64,000 nt of DNA from Actinomycetes bacterium (GCA_024276495.1 JAJRXC010000023.1:67484-131483), one strand, 5' to 3'; positions 35,593 through 44,412 are shown, numbered from the stretch's first letter. Notes: generated by a model from the sequence alone, not told the origin. Numbers and translations are program-made.

Positions 35593-36830
35593 CCGTCCTC
35601 TTCGTAGTCGAAGGTGAAGTCGCCGATGTGGACCTCGTCGCCGGGTTTCACACCGGCGCGGGCCAACGCCGTGTCGACACCGATCTGTTGAAGGCGTTGC
35701 TGGGCGTACTCGAGTGCCTCGTCGTTGGTCAGATCGCTCAGGGCAACGGCCCGACGGGCGGCGCGGCCCACCACCTCCCACGAGGCGTCGTCGCGACGGC
35801 GGATCTCCACCTCGCTCGACACCGGACGATGGATGGTCGTCGTCTCGATCTCGGGCTCCTCCCGACGAGCCGCGTCGACCATCCGCACCAGGCCGCCGAC
35901 GAGCTCGGGAATGCCCGCCCCGGTCACCGAGGAGATCGCGAGGCCGGCGAACTCGTGATCGGGCGCCATGTCGGCGCGGCTTCCGACGACGAGGCGCGGT
36001 CGTTCCGACAGGTCGGGCTGATAGGCCTCGAGCTCACGAAGGAGAACATCGAGTTGGGCGTCGGTGCCGACCTCGTCGTAGGGGGCCAGGTCGAGGAGCA
36101 CGAGCAGCGCCCGTGCCCGTTCGACATGGCGAAGGAACCGGTGACCGAGCCCCTTGCCGTCGCTGGCTCCCTCGATCAGCCCGGGAATGTCGGCGAGCAC
36201 CATCTCGAATCCGTCGTCGCTGCGCACGACGGCGAGATTCGGTTCGAGCGTCGTGAACGGATAGTCGGCGATCTTGGGTTTGGCCGCGGAGAGGCGGCTG
36301 ATCAGGGTCGACTTGCCGACGTTGGGAAAGCCGATGATCGCCACGTCGGCCAACAGCTTGAGCTCGAGGCGGAGCCAGCGTTCCTCTCCATGCTCCCCTT
36401 GTTCCGCGAAAGACGGGGCTCGCCGCTTGTTCGACAGGAAACGGGCGTTTCCTCGTCCGCCCTCGCCGGCCCGCGCCGCCCGCCAGCGGTCGCCGTGGGT
36501 CGCCAGGTCGGCCAGTGGCTCACGGGTGTCGTGGTCGAGGACGACGGTTCCGACCGGCACCCGCACCTCCAGGTCGCGGCCCCGGGCACCGTGTCGGTTC
36601 TGCCCGCTTCCGTGTTTTCCGCTCTCCGCCTTGCGGTGCGGGTGATCGCGAAAGGCGAGGAGCGACGCCACGTTGCGGTCGGCGACGAACCAGATCGAGC
36701 CGCCGTCTCCCCCGTCGCCGCCGTCGGGACCGCCCTTGGCGACGTGGGCCTCCCGGCGAAACGAGACACAGCCGGCGCCACCGTCGCCCGCCTGCACATT
36801 GATGTTGCACTCATCGACGAAGGACGACAC
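35589..36830 (-). CDS. obg: GTPase Obg (CgtA)
   Basis: 413 residues in three parts: the Gly-rich Obg fold (1-158; GGDGGDGGSIWFVADRN), the GTPase domain (IIGFPNVGKSTLISRL, ADIPGLIEGAS, and a diverged NKxD position reading GSRADM), and the C-terminal OCT domain (about 340-413) seen in Gram-positive Obg. It acts in 50S assembly and stress control. In most genomes rplU-rpmA lie directly upstream; here they are 7 kb away, separated by the Tad cassettes and dgt. Confidence 0.96.
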   Translation of the reverse strand: MSSFVDECNINVQAGDGGAGCVSFRREAHVAKGGPDGGDGGDGGSIWFVADRNVASLLAFRDHPHRKAESGKHGSGQNRHGARGRDLEVRVPVGTVVLDHDTREPLADLATHGDRWRAARAGEGGRGNARFLSNKRRAPSFAEQGEHGEERWLRLELKLLADVAIIGFPNVGKSTLISRLSAAKPKIADYPFTTLEPNLAVVRSDDGFEMVLADIPGLIEGASDGKGLGHRFLRHVERARALLVLLDLAPYDEVGTDAQLDVLLRELEAYQPDLSERPRLVVGSRADMAPDHEFAGLAISSVTGAGIPELVGGLVRMVDAARREEPEIETTTIHRPVSSEVEIRRRDDASWEVVGRAARRAVALSDLTNDEALEYAQQRLQQIGVDTALARAGVKPGDEVHIGDFTFDYEEDG

Positions 36831-36879
36831 CCCCGCAAGGGTACGGCGTCGAATCGACCGCCTCGCACCTCTTCGGCGA

Positions 36880-38388
36880 CTACTCGAGCAGACGCACCGG
36901 GTCGCCGACGACCTCGACGCCCCAGGTGGTCCAGTCGACCGACGTCTGGCCCGGAATCAGCGCATAGCGAACCTGGAACCAGTAGTTCGAGAACGACGAC
37001 CAATTCAGCCCGGTCAACGGCACCCGGATCTCCACGAGCTGACCGTTCCACCGGGCGTTCGTGACGTCGAGGCAGTAGGCGCTGAAGGAGCACGGTGCCG
37101 CGCTCGTCGTCCCGACCGTGGCGCCCGTCACCTTGTACGCGGTCGAGTAGGTGAAATCGACCGCGTTGCCGTTGGGATCGAGGATCTCCATCGACTCCAT
37201 GCCCTCACCCGGATCCCAGAGGTTCACGATCAGCGTCTTGTCGCGATGCTGAATGTCGACTTCGGCCAGGTAGAACACGGCCGGACTCCCGGTCGGATCG
37301 GTGCGAACCGGCATCCAGTCCACCGCATAGACCCCGGGACAGTTGGGGTCGTTGAAGGTCAGGCAGTAGTTGCCACTGGCCGGGGAGTCGGCCCAGATCG
37401 AGAAGTAGTTCTGACCGCCGGCGTCGTCGGGCAGATCGTCGAACAGCTGATCTCCGCTCTTGTCGAACACCTGGGTGCGCAGCATCCATTCCCCCGGTGT
37501 GCCGTCCGTGGTCCACAGGGTGGTCCACGCCGCGCAACCCAGCGCGTCGGTGCCCAGCACCGCCGAGCCGTACTGCGGGTTGTCGTCGAACGTCAGCGGC
37601 GTGTTGTCCGGCGCGTACAGGGTGTAGAGGACATCCACGTTGTAGTCGTCGTTTTGGGGAAGGTTCAGCGAACGATCCGAGTTCCGGCACGATCCGTAGT
37701 CGTAGACCTTGACGTCGACGGCTGCCGCCGTCGGGATGTCGATCACCCACTGGTAGCCGGTGTCCTCGTGGTACGGATTCGAACCGTGGGTTCCACAGTC
37801 GTTGTTGCTGGTCCAGTCGTCGGTCGCGATGCTCAACAGATCGCCCCATGTCGAGTTCGAACACTGGCCCATCATCGCCGACCAGGCGTTCGAGGGCGTC
37901 TCCCCGGCGACCGATTCGCTGCCGAACCCGATCACGTTGGCGGGAGAGCCGAGCGGCACGGCCGACGCGTACTCGGCGACGGCCCGCCGGCCGATCGTCA
38001 CGATGTCGAGGAAGAGGCCGCTGAGGAAGAGATCGGCGTCGGTGTCGACGATCTCCACCTCGAGCTGATTGCTGCCCAGATTCGTGATGGTGATCACGAT
38101 GCCGTCGACGCCGTCGACGAAGCCGTTGCGCTGAGCCGCCGCGAGCGCCTCGTTCGTCGCCGTCGTGAAGTCCGGCTGCCACACCACACCCGAAAGGGCC
38201 GCGGCGTCGGCGGCTCGTTGCAACGACGCCGCGCGTGAGTACCAGGAACCGACATCCACCGCGAAACCCGCGAACCCCATGAGGGGTACGAGGACGAGCG
38301 AGGTGAGAACGGCCGCGTAGCCCCGCTCGTCGGTGACGAGGGACCACAGTCGGCGGCCGATGCGGGGCACGATCGAATCAGGACTCAT
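36880..38388 (-). CDS. TadG-like pilus-assembly protein, cassette copy 2
   Basis: 502 residues. The N-terminal segment (about 20-75) is the Tad/Flp assembly domain: ERGYAAVLTSLVLVPLMGFA, then FAVDVGSWYSRAASLQRAAD, which spans the membrane once. The remainder is a large Asn/Asp/Tyr-rich outer region with beta-strand character and several Cys, ending in VVGDPVRLLE. The closest relative in the window is the product at 39694-41289, with matching blocks throughout. It is the last gene of the second TadE-TadE-TadG cassette; its start overlaps the preceding stop by one base. The function of the long ectodomain is unknown. Confidence 0.85.
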   Translation of the reverse strand: MSPDSIVPRIGRRLWSLVTDERGYAAVLTSLVLVPLMGFAGFAVDVGSWYSRAASLQRAADAAALSGVVWQPDFTTATNEALAAAQRNGFVDGVDGIVITITNLGSNQLEVEIVDTDADLFLSGLFLDIVTIGRRAVAEYASAVPLGSPANVIGFGSESVAGETPSNAWSAMMGQCSNSTWGDLLSIATDDWTSNNDCGTHGSNPYHEDTGYQWVIDIPTAAAVDVKVYDYGSCRNSDRSLNLPQNDDYNVDVLYTLYAPDNTPLTFDDNPQYGSAVLGTDALGCAAWTTLWTTDGTPGEWMLRTQVFDKSGDQLFDDLPDDAGGQNYFSIWADSPASGNYCLTFNDPNCPGVYAVDWMPVRTDPTGSPAVFYLAEVDIQHRDKTLIVNLWDPGEGMESMEILDPNGNAVDFTYSTAYKVTGATVGTTSAAPCSFSAYCLDVTNARWNGQLVEIRVPLTGLNWSSFSNYWFQVRYALIPGQTSVDWTTWGVEVVGDPVRLLE

Positions 38389-38999
38389 CAGCTCTCCGGT
38401 TCGAGTTTCATCACCGTGTAGTCGGTGATCCTGATGCCGTCGCCGGGAAGGATCCCGGTGATGAAGTCGCGCTGGACCCGCACCCACACCCCGAGGTCGG
38501 TCGTGCCGCCGGTCTGATTCACATCCCGACTCAGCGGGCAGAACGACGCGTCCGGGCCCGTGCAGCCCGAGAAGCTCGCCGAGGTCAGGGTCTCGATCTG
38601 GACGGCGGAATAGTAGTTGCAGAGGTTGTTTCGACTTCGCGGATCACCGGCGGCGTCGAAGCAGCTTGGGTCGGGTTGACCGTCGACCGCGGACGCGTCG
38701 TAGATCAGGAGTCCCTCGACCGTGACACCGTCGATCGACTTCAGCGCGGCGCGCAGGCTGAGGATGCCTTCGAGGTCGGCGCCCTCGGTGTTGCCGGCGT
38801 TGGACACGACCCGAGCGGCCGAACGGGTGGCGCTGGTGACCGTGAGATCGTCGCGCCACAGGGTTCCGTACTCGACGATCCCGGCGACCAGGAGGGCGAG
38901 AAACGGGGCGACGATCGCCATCTCGACGAGCGCGACGCCGCGCTCACCGTGGGCCCCGCGGATCCGGGCCCCGAACCGCCGCACGAGGCGACGGATCAC
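38388..38999 (-). CDS. TadE-like pseudopilin, cassette copy 2 (second gene)
   Basis: 203 residues. After a basic leader comes the pseudopilin motif ERGVALVEMAIVAPFLALLV, in which Gly is followed five residues on by Glu as expected for a prepilin-peptidase site. The outer part has four or more Cys (PSCFDAAGD, LCNYYSA, SFSGCTGPDASFC) and ends in ITDYTVMKLEPES. It matches the protein at 41286-41915 block for block. TadE/TadF pseudopilins are minor components of Tad pili. It overlaps its neighbours on both sides. Confidence 0.87.
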   Translation of the reverse strand: MIRRLVRRFGARIRGAHGERGVALVEMAIVAPFLALLVAGIVEYGTLWRDDLTVTSATRSAARVVSNAGNTEGADLEGILSLRAALKSIDGVTVEGLLIYDASAVDGQPDPSCFDAAGDPRSRNNLCNYYSAVQIETLTSASFSGCTGPDASFCPLSRDVNQTGGTTDLGVWVRVQRDFITGILPGDGIRITDYTVMKLEPES

Positions 39000-39586
39000 G
39001 AGATGTCCTGAGGTTCGAGCTTCAAGATGATCTGGTCGGTGAACGTGATCGAGTCGCCGAACAGCCCGGTGATGTAGCGGTGGGTGACCTGCACCCAGAT
39101 GCCGACATAGTCGAGGTTGCCGACGATCACATCACGAGAGGTCGGGCAGTAGAACCAGTCCGGTTCCTTCGGGGGGCCGGGGTCGCAGCCGAACCCGGAC
39201 TCGGCCAGGTCGAAGTCGCCGCCCTCGTAGACGTTGCAGCGCTCGGTGCCGGTGTCGCCGCGAGGGACGCCGGCCAGGCAGTCGGGGTGAGGTGTCGAGT
39301 CCGGCCCGGTCGCCTCGAAGATGATCAATCGGTCGATGGCGCCGTCGGGCAGCGCCGCGCCGGCCCGGTCCACGGCCCGCATCACCCGATGGTCGGCGTT
39401 GCCGGCGTTTCCGGAGACACTCGCCTCCCGGGCGGCGTCGCGGACGACGTTGGAGACCGCCAGATAGTTCCGGAAGGCGAAGCCGAACTCGAAGATCCCG
39501 AAGACGAAGAGCAACAGAACCGGTGTGATGATCGCCGCTTCGATGAGCGTGGCCCCTCGGTCTGTGCACACGCGGCGGTATCTCAC
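38996..39586 (-). CDS. TadE-like pseudopilin, cassette copy 2 (first gene)
   Basis: 196 residues from a GTG at 39586 with GGGGAG six bases before it; this matches the start chosen for its paralogue (both begin with VRYRRV). A pseudopilin motif, DRGATLIEAAIITPVLLLFV, forms the membrane helix. The outer part contains LIIFEATGPDS, several Cys and ends in DQIILKLEPQDIS. Its paralogue is at 41912-42499. It opens the second cassette, 107 bases after the end of the first, in a gap that is slightly AT-richer (TATAGGTCAAATTG on the minus strand near 39670-39683) and might hold a promoter. Confidence 0.85.
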   Translation of the reverse strand: MRYRRVCTDRGATLIEAAIITPVLLLFVFGIFEFGFAFRNYLAVSNVVRDAAREASVSGNAGNADHRVMRAVDRAGAALPDGAIDRLIIFEATGPDSTPHPDCLAGVPRGDTGTERCNVYEGGDFDLAESGFGCDPGPPKEPDWFYCPTSRDVIVGNLDYVGIWVQVTHRYITGLFGDSITFTDQIILKLEPQDIS

Positions 39587-39693
39587 CCACAACTCCCCGG
39601 TCGGACACGAAGACGGAGCTCCGCGTGTTCTGCACCAGGCTTCGGCAGGTCCGTCGGCCGGGTTGAGCAATTTGACCTATACGCGGCCCGGTG

Positions 39694-41289
39694 TCACTCG
39701 AGGAGGCGAACCGGATCTCCCAGGATCGACACGCTCCAGCTCGTGCGATCGGTCGGTGCGACGCCGGTGGCGTAGTAGACCTTCCACCATCGGTCGGTGG
39801 TCGAATAGGCGGTGGAGAAGTCGTTGGGCAGATCGATGAGGATCTCGACGAAACGGTCGCTGAACTGGTAGTTCGACGCGTTTCCCGACGGTCGGTAGCA
39901 ATCGCATGTGCTCCCCACGGAGAGGCTGGTGCCGCTCCCCGAGAACGCCCCGTCTATCGTGGACCAGCTGAAGCTCACCGGGGTGCCGTCCGGGTCGAGG
40001 ATCCGGATGAAGTCGGACCCCTCCCCTGGATCGAACAGGGTGATCTTCATCCGCTTGCCCTCGTGTTCGTCGCCGATCTCGGCCAGGAAGAAGTCGGCCG
40101 CCGACCCTGGAAGCGCGGCGTAGATCGACATCCACTCCTGGGCGACCACCGCCGGACACGTGCTCGAGGACCGGATGTCGCAGGTGAGCACGCCGGAGGT
40201 GGGACGAGCGAGAATGGCGTACTGATTGGAACCCATCGACGACGCCTCGAAGGCGAGCGTGCCGACATCGAGGAAGTAGCGACCGGTGGCCCCGGCCGGG
40301 ATGCGGCAAAAGAGATCCCAGGTGGAGGAGTCACCGCTGAACAGCGACGTCGAACCCGTGGTCGTCCCCGACGGATAGGCGTAGTAACCCGAACCGTTCG
40401 CGCGACCGGCCCCGCACCCGGTGAAGACCGGGTTGTCGTCATCGTTGAGCGGTGTGCTGTCGGGGGCGCGCAGCTGGAACTCAGTCGTGATCGTCGAAGT
40501 GGAGCTCCCGGAGTCGAGGGGCCCGGAGGTGTCGAAGTTCGGATCTCGCAGATACAGGTCGACCGATGACGCGAGGGCGGTCGGGATGTCGATCGCGTAG
40601 CGATAGCTGTAGCGCCCCTCGTAGTACGGGTTGATGTTGAATCCCGTGTTGCCCGAGTTCCCTCCGGAGTTCGGTCCGGGACCGCCGGCGGACGTCGGAC
40701 ACAACATGTCCGAGTAGTAGCCCGGCGTCGTCCAGTTGTTCATGAAGTGGGTCGACCGCTGGTCGCCCTGCTCCCGCGGGGTACACGACCCGTTGATCGC
40801 GGCGCTGAAGTTCTCCGGCGATCCGCTGATCAAATCGTTGGTGCCGAAGTAGTTCTTCGGGCTCCCCATGGGGACGGCTCTGACGTACTCGGCAACCGAC
40901 CTCCGACCGATCGTCACCTGATCGAGGAACAGTCCGGCGAGATACAGGTCGACGTCGGTGTCGACGATCTCGACCGACAGTTGACTCGCCCCGGTGTCGG
41001 TGACCACGACGGTGATCCCGTCCACACCGTTGGTGAAGCCGTTCCGGGCCGCTTCGGCGCGGGCCGCGCTCTCAGCCGCGGTGAAGTCCGGCTGCCAGAC
41101 GACGCCGGCCAGCGCCGCCGCGTCGGCGGCCCGCTGCAGCGACGACGCCCTCGAGTACCAGGCGCCGACGTCGACCGCGAACCCGGCGAATCCGAGCAAC
41201 GGGACCAACAACAACGCGGTGAGGACCATCGCATACCCGCCCTCGCGGCGCATGCGGCGAACTTTTCGGACGCGAGGTTCCCCGCTCAT
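39694..41289 (-). CDS. TadG-like pilus-assembly protein, cassette copy 1
   Basis: 531 residues from the ATG at 41289 (ATGA overlap). Tad/Flp assembly domain at about 12-65 (GGYAMVLTALLLVPLLGFAG, FAVDVGAWYSRASSLQRAAD), then a Ser/Gly/Tyr-rich ectodomain of about 460 residues. Landmarks shared with the copy at 36880 include VVWQPDF, EIVDTD, TIGRR, DIPTA, a P-L-x-D-D-N-P turn, FDPGEG/WDPGEG and the identical last eight residues GDPVRLLE. No known adhesin or enzyme motif was found. It is larger than its paralogue by 29 residues, mainly in the Gly/Ser-rich part. Confidence 0.85.
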   Translation of the reverse strand: MSGEPRVRKVRRMRREGGYAMVLTALLLVPLLGFAGFAVDVGAWYSRASSLQRAADAAALAGVVWQPDFTAAESAARAEAARNGFTNGVDGITVVVTDTGASQLSVEIVDTDVDLYLAGLFLDQVTIGRRSVAEYVRAVPMGSPKNYFGTNDLISGSPENFSAAINGSCTPREQGDQRSTHFMNNWTTPGYYSDMLCPTSAGGPGPNSGGNSGNTGFNINPYYEGRYSYRYAIDIPTALASSVDLYLRDPNFDTSGPLDSGSSTSTITTEFQLRAPDSTPLNDDDNPVFTGCGAGRANGSGYYAYPSGTTTGSTSLFSGDSSTWDLFCRIPAGATGRYFLDVGTLAFEASSMGSNQYAILARPTSGVLTCDIRSSSTCPAVVAQEWMSIYAALPGSAADFFLAEIGDEHEGKRMKITLFDPGEGSDFIRILDPDGTPVSFSWSTIDGAFSGSGTSLSVGSTCDCYRPSGNASNYQFSDRFVEILIDLPNDFSTAYSTTDRWWKVYYATGVAPTDRTSWSVSILGDPVRLLE

Positions 41290-41915
41290 GCCGGCTCCAC
41301 TTTCATGACGGTGCGATCGGTGATCGTCACCCCGGTGCCGGGAAACATCCCGGTCATGTACGGGCGACTCATTCGGACCCAGACACCCACACTGGTCAAC
41401 CCCGCTGCCTGATCCGTGACGCGATCGGTCTGTGGGCAGAACGCGGCGCTCATCGCCCCGGCACAGGTGGTGTTGTTCGGGAACTCCGAACACGAGACCG
41501 TGCAGTCGGCCGCAACGATCGTCGCCACATCCGCCGCGCTGTAGAAGTTGCACTCACCCGACCACGATCGGGGATTCCCGGCCCCGTCGAAGCAACTCGA
41601 GGAGGGCTCACCGTTCGCCGCGGCGGCCCGGTACACCAACACACCCTCGATGGTGGCGCCGTTGATGGAGGCCAATCCGGAGTTGAGGCTGAGCACCGCT
41701 TCGTAGTCGGCCAGATAGTCGTCGCCGAGGTTGGACGCCACTCGGGCGGCGGCTCGCGTGCTCGTCGCCGCGGACAGGTTGTCACGCCACAGGGTTCCGA
41801 ACTCCACGATGCCGGCGACCAAGAGCGCGAGCAGCGGCGCGACGATGGCCATCTCGATGAGCGCAACACCGCGGTCGTCTTCGGCGCGGCGGGAGAGTTT
41901 CGGACGACGACTCAT
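41286..41915 (-). CDS. TadE-like pseudopilin, cassette copy 1 (second gene)
   Basis: 209 residues from the ATG at 41915. The pseudopilin motif DRGVALIEMAIVAPLLALLV is followed by VEFGTLWRDNLSAATSTRAA. The outer part has six or more Cys (SSSCFDGAGN, GECNFYSA, CTVSC, CAGAMSAAFC), so disulfides are likely, and it ends ITDRTVMKVEPA. It is the counterpart of 38388-38999. ATGA overlaps at both ends tie it to the genes on either side. Confidence 0.87.
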   Translation of the reverse strand: MSRRPKLSRRAEDDRGVALIEMAIVAPLLALLVAGIVEFGTLWRDNLSAATSTRAAARVASNLGDDYLADYEAVLSLNSGLASINGATIEGVLVYRAAAANGEPSSSCFDGAGNPRSWSGECNFYSAADVATIVAADCTVSCSEFPNNTTCAGAMSAAFCPQTDRVTDQAAGLTSVGVWVRMSRPYMTGMFPGTGVTITDRTVMKVEPA

Positions 41916-42499
41916 GATGTCTGTGGCTCCACCTTCAGGATCATCTGGTCCTCGAAGACGACGGAGGTACCGAACAGGCCGGTGATGTACTGGTGCGTGT
42001 AGCGGACGTAGACGCCGACATAGTCCAGCCCCGACCCCGCCGACACCTGGCGATCGAAGGGGCACCAGAACCGGTCCGGCGAGTTGACCGGGTCCGGCGG
42101 TGAGGTCTGACAACCGAACTGCGACTCCGCCAACGAGAAGTTCGACGACGTGTAGACGTTGCACACGCCCGCGCTGGGCGTGCCGGCCTTGCAACCGGAC
42201 GGCACGATCGAGTCCGGGCCGGTGGCCTCGAACACGACCAGGACATCGAGGGAATCGTCGGGCAGGGCCGCCGCGGCGCGTTCCATCGCCCGGAGCATGC
42301 GATAGTCGGCGTCGCCGGTGTTCCCGGCCACGCTCACCTCCCGCACCGCGTCGCGGACGACGTTGGACACCGTCAGATAGCTGCGAAACGCCGATCCGAA
42401 CTCGAAGATCCCGAAGATGAGCAGCATCAGGACCGGCGTGATGATGGCCGACTCGACCAACGCGGCCCCTCGCTCTCCACGCACGCGGCGGTATCTCAC
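41912..42499 (-). CDS. TadE-like pseudopilin, cassette copy 1 (first gene)
   Basis: 195 residues from the GTG at 42499, which has GGGAG five bases upstream; an ATG at 42529 in frame is an alternative. Pseudopilin motif ERGAALVESAIITPVLMLLI, then FEFGSAFRSYLTVSNVVRDA, LVVFEATGPDSIV, several Cys and DQMILKVEPQTS. Paralogue of 38996-39586. It is the first gene of the six-gene Tad block and lies divergent from dgt across 165 bases. Confidence 0.85.
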   Translation of the reverse strand: MRYRRVRGERGAALVESAIITPVLMLLIFGIFEFGSAFRSYLTVSNVVRDAVREVSVAGNTGDADYRMLRAMERAAAALPDDSLDVLVVFEATGPDSIVPSGCKAGTPSAGVCNVYTSSNFSLAESQFGCQTSPPDPVNSPDRFWCPFDRQVSAGSGLDYVGVYVRYTHQYITGLFGTSVVFEDQMILKVEPQTS

Positions 42500-42607
42500 C
42501 GGCACTCCCTGATCGACGACGGAGAGCATCAAACGATGCTGTCTCTCCTTGTATGTCGGTCCGACCCGGAGAATGGTTGAGTCATCGCGCGGTATTTTGG
42601 CCCCCAC

Positions 42608-42637
42608 GGACTAGTCCCCCATGGGGTCATTCGACCC
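42608..42637. promoter_or_regulatory. Adjacent palindromes between the Tad block and dgt
   Basis: Three inverted repeats lie close together: GGACTAGTCC (42608-42617), CCCCATGGGG (42617-42626) and GGGTC-ATTC-GACCC (42624-42637). Their clustering in a divergent promoter region suggests operator sites. The last resembles a repeat upstream of the pilin gene (56130-56143; 12 of 14 positions match when read on the opposite strand). Binding is inferred, not shown. Confidence 0.4.
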
Positions 42638-42664
42638 AGCCGGGACGACCTAGACTGATCGACG

Positions 42665-43786
42665 ATGACCGCCACCGAAGGCCTCAGCGAGCGCGAGCGA
42701 CAGTGGGGCTCGACCATGAGGGGCCACGTCTCCGACGGTGTCGAGGCCGCCCACGCCGACTCTCATGCCGAAGTCGTCCCCGGTTCGGGGCGTGATCGCG
42801 AGGCCCGCGAGGCCCGCGAGGCGCAGTCGTTGCGAGCCGGGGCGACGCGAAGCCGCGGCGCCGGCGAGCGCGCGATCGAAGAGGCGCCGGACCGCACCCG
42901 CACCTGTTTCGAACGCGACAGAGACCGGATTCTGCACGCCACCGCCTTTCGCCGACTGGCCGGCAAGACCCAGGTCTTCGTCTTTCCCGACGACCATCAG
43001 CGCACTCGACTCACCCACGCGCTCGAAGTCGCCCAGGTCGCCCGAAGTGTCAGTCGGGCGCTCGACCTCAACGTTCCGCTGACCGAAGCGATCGCGCTCG
43101 GCCACGACTGCGGCCACGGTCCCGGAGGCCATGCCAGCGAGGACGCGCTGGCCCCGTACCTCGACGGTGGCTTCGATCACGCCACCTGGGGCGCCGACGT
43201 CACCCTCACGCCGCTGAACCTGTGCACCGAGACGCTCGACGGCATTCGCAACCACTCCTGGTCGCGGCCGGCCCCGTCGACACCCGAGGCCGAGGTCGTC
43301 AGCTGGGCCGACCGGATCGCCTATGTCTGTCACGACTTCGAGGACGCGGCGACCGCCGGGGTCGTCCGCGTCGACGAGTTGCCCGAGGAGGTTCTCGAGC
43401 TCTGTGGCGGCAGTCGTCGCACCCAACTCGCGGCGTTCATCGGTGCCATGATCGACACGACCGAGGCGACCGGACGAATCGGCATGGCATCGGCGCACGC
43501 CGACGCCCTCGCCGGATTCCGACGCTTCAACTACGACCGGATCTATCTGCGCCCCGCCTCTCGGAACCAGGCGACCCGGGTCGCCACCATGCTCCAGGGA
43601 CTCGTCGAGTACCTCGCGGCCGACGCGAGCCGCCTTCCCCGCCGCCTGCTCGTCGACGACTCCGAGGCGGGTCGTCGTCGGGCCGCGGTGGAATGGGTCG
43701 CCGGGATGACCGACCGCTACGCGCGTCGGGCCGCGATCGAGTGGTTGGGCATGTCCGCCGACGTGTTGCCGCTGGGCGTCGACTGA
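42665..43786 (+). CDS. dgt: dGTPase-like HD-domain triphosphohydrolase
   Basis: 373 residues. HD-domain metal ligands are present: RTRLTHALEVAQVA (His), then ALGHDCGHGPGGHASEDAL (the HD pair and following His). GIRNHSW and AEVVSWADRIAYVCHD complete the dGTPase pattern. It hydrolyses dNTPs to nucleoside and triphosphate. The first 70 residues are Arg/Ala/Glu-rich and poorly conserved; REAREAREAQ reflects a short GGCCCGCGA repeat in the DNA. It is usually near dnaG in actinobacteria; dnaG is not here. Single plus-strand gene between the Tad block and rpmA. Confidence 0.92.
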   Translation: MTATEGLSERERQWGSTMRGHVSDGVEAAHADSHAEVVPGSGRDREAREAREAQSLRAGATRSRGAGERAIEEAPDRTRTCFERDRDRILHATAFRRLAGKTQVFVFPDDHQRTRLTHALEVAQVARSVSRALDLNVPLTEAIALGHDCGHGPGGHASEDALAPYLDGGFDHATWGADVTLTPLNLCTETLDGIRNHSWSRPAPSTPEAEVVSWADRIAYVCHDFEDAATAGVVRVDELPEEVLELCGGSRRTQLAAFIGAMIDTTEATGRIGMASAHADALAGFRRFNYDRIYLRPASRNQATRVATMLQGLVEYLAADASRLPRRLLVDDSEAGRRRAAVEWVAGMTDRYARRAAIEWLGMSADVLPLGVD

Positions 43787-43804
43787 GCGACGGTCCCCCG
43801 GCGC

Positions 43805-43836
43805 GATGTCAGCCGGGGATGATGTCAGCCGGGGAT
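43805..43836. repeat. 16-bp tandem duplication across the rpmA stop
   Basis: GATGTCAGCCGGGGAT occurs twice in tandem (43805-43820 and 43821-43836), followed by a partial third GATGTC. The rpmA stop codon is in the second unit, so the duplicated copy lies just outside the coding region and does not change the protein. Confidence 0.9.
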
Positions 43837-44076
43837 GATGTCGACGAGCTTGCGGCCCCGCCGCTTGCCGAACTTCACCTTGCCGTCGGCGGTGGCGAAC
43901 AGCGTGTCGTCGCCGCCGCGCATCACGTTCTCACCGGGATGGATGCGGGTGCCGCGCTGTCGGACGATGATCGCCCCGGCGAGCACCTGTCCCCCGTCGT
44001 AGACCTTCACGCCGAGTCGCTGGCTGTTGGAATCGCGGCCGTTGCGGGTCGAGCCGCCGCCCTTCGTCTTCGACAT
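43825..44076 (-). CDS. rpmA: 50S ribosomal protein L27
   Basis: 83 residues. [20 protein letters not shown] is the L27 N terminus (usually MAHKKGG..), followed by [20 protein letters not shown] and [17 protein letters not shown]27 reaches the peptidyl-transferase centre with its N-terminal tail; no cleavable extension is present. It follows rplU by six bases. A 16-bp tandem duplication spans its stop codon. Confidence 0.96.
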   Translation of the reverse strand: MSKTKGGGSTRNGRDSNSQRLGVKVYDGGQVLAGAIIVRQRGTRIHPGENVMRGGDDTLFATADGKVKFGKRRGRKLVDIIPG

Positions 44077-44082
44077 GGAGAA

Positions 44083-44391
44083 TCAGCCCTTCTTGATTCC
44101 GGTGATCTCGATACGGGCCAACGTCTGGCGGTGGCCGTAACGCTTCCGGTTGTTCGACTTGTTCTTGTAGACGAACCCGTTGATCTTCGGGCCCTTGGTC
44201 TCTTCGAGCACGGTGGCCGACACCTGGACACCTTCGAGTTGGGCGGGGGTCGCCAACACGATGTCGCCGTCGACGAGCAGGACAGGATCGAGCGTGACGT
44301 CGGTGCCGGGTTCCCCCAGCCGTTCGACCTCGATGGTCTGGCCTTCTTCGACGCGGTACTGCTTACCGCCGGTCTTGACTACTGCGTACAT
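44083..44391 (-). CDS. rplU: 50S ribosomal protein L21
   Basis: 102 residues: MYAVVKTGGKQYRVEEGQTI, VLLVDGDIV and the basic C-terminal YKNKSNNRKRYGHRQTLARI. Complete L21. It lies 21 bases after rng and just before rpmA, the usual rng-rplU-rpmA order. Confidence 0.97.
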   Translation of the reverse strand: MYAVVKTGGKQYRVEEGQTIEVERLGEPGTDVTLDPVLLVDGDIVLATPAQLEGVQVSATVLEETKGPKINGFVYKNKSNNRKRYGHRQTLARIEITGIKKG

Positions 44392-44412
44392 AGGAGCAGC
44401 ATTCTACCGGGA

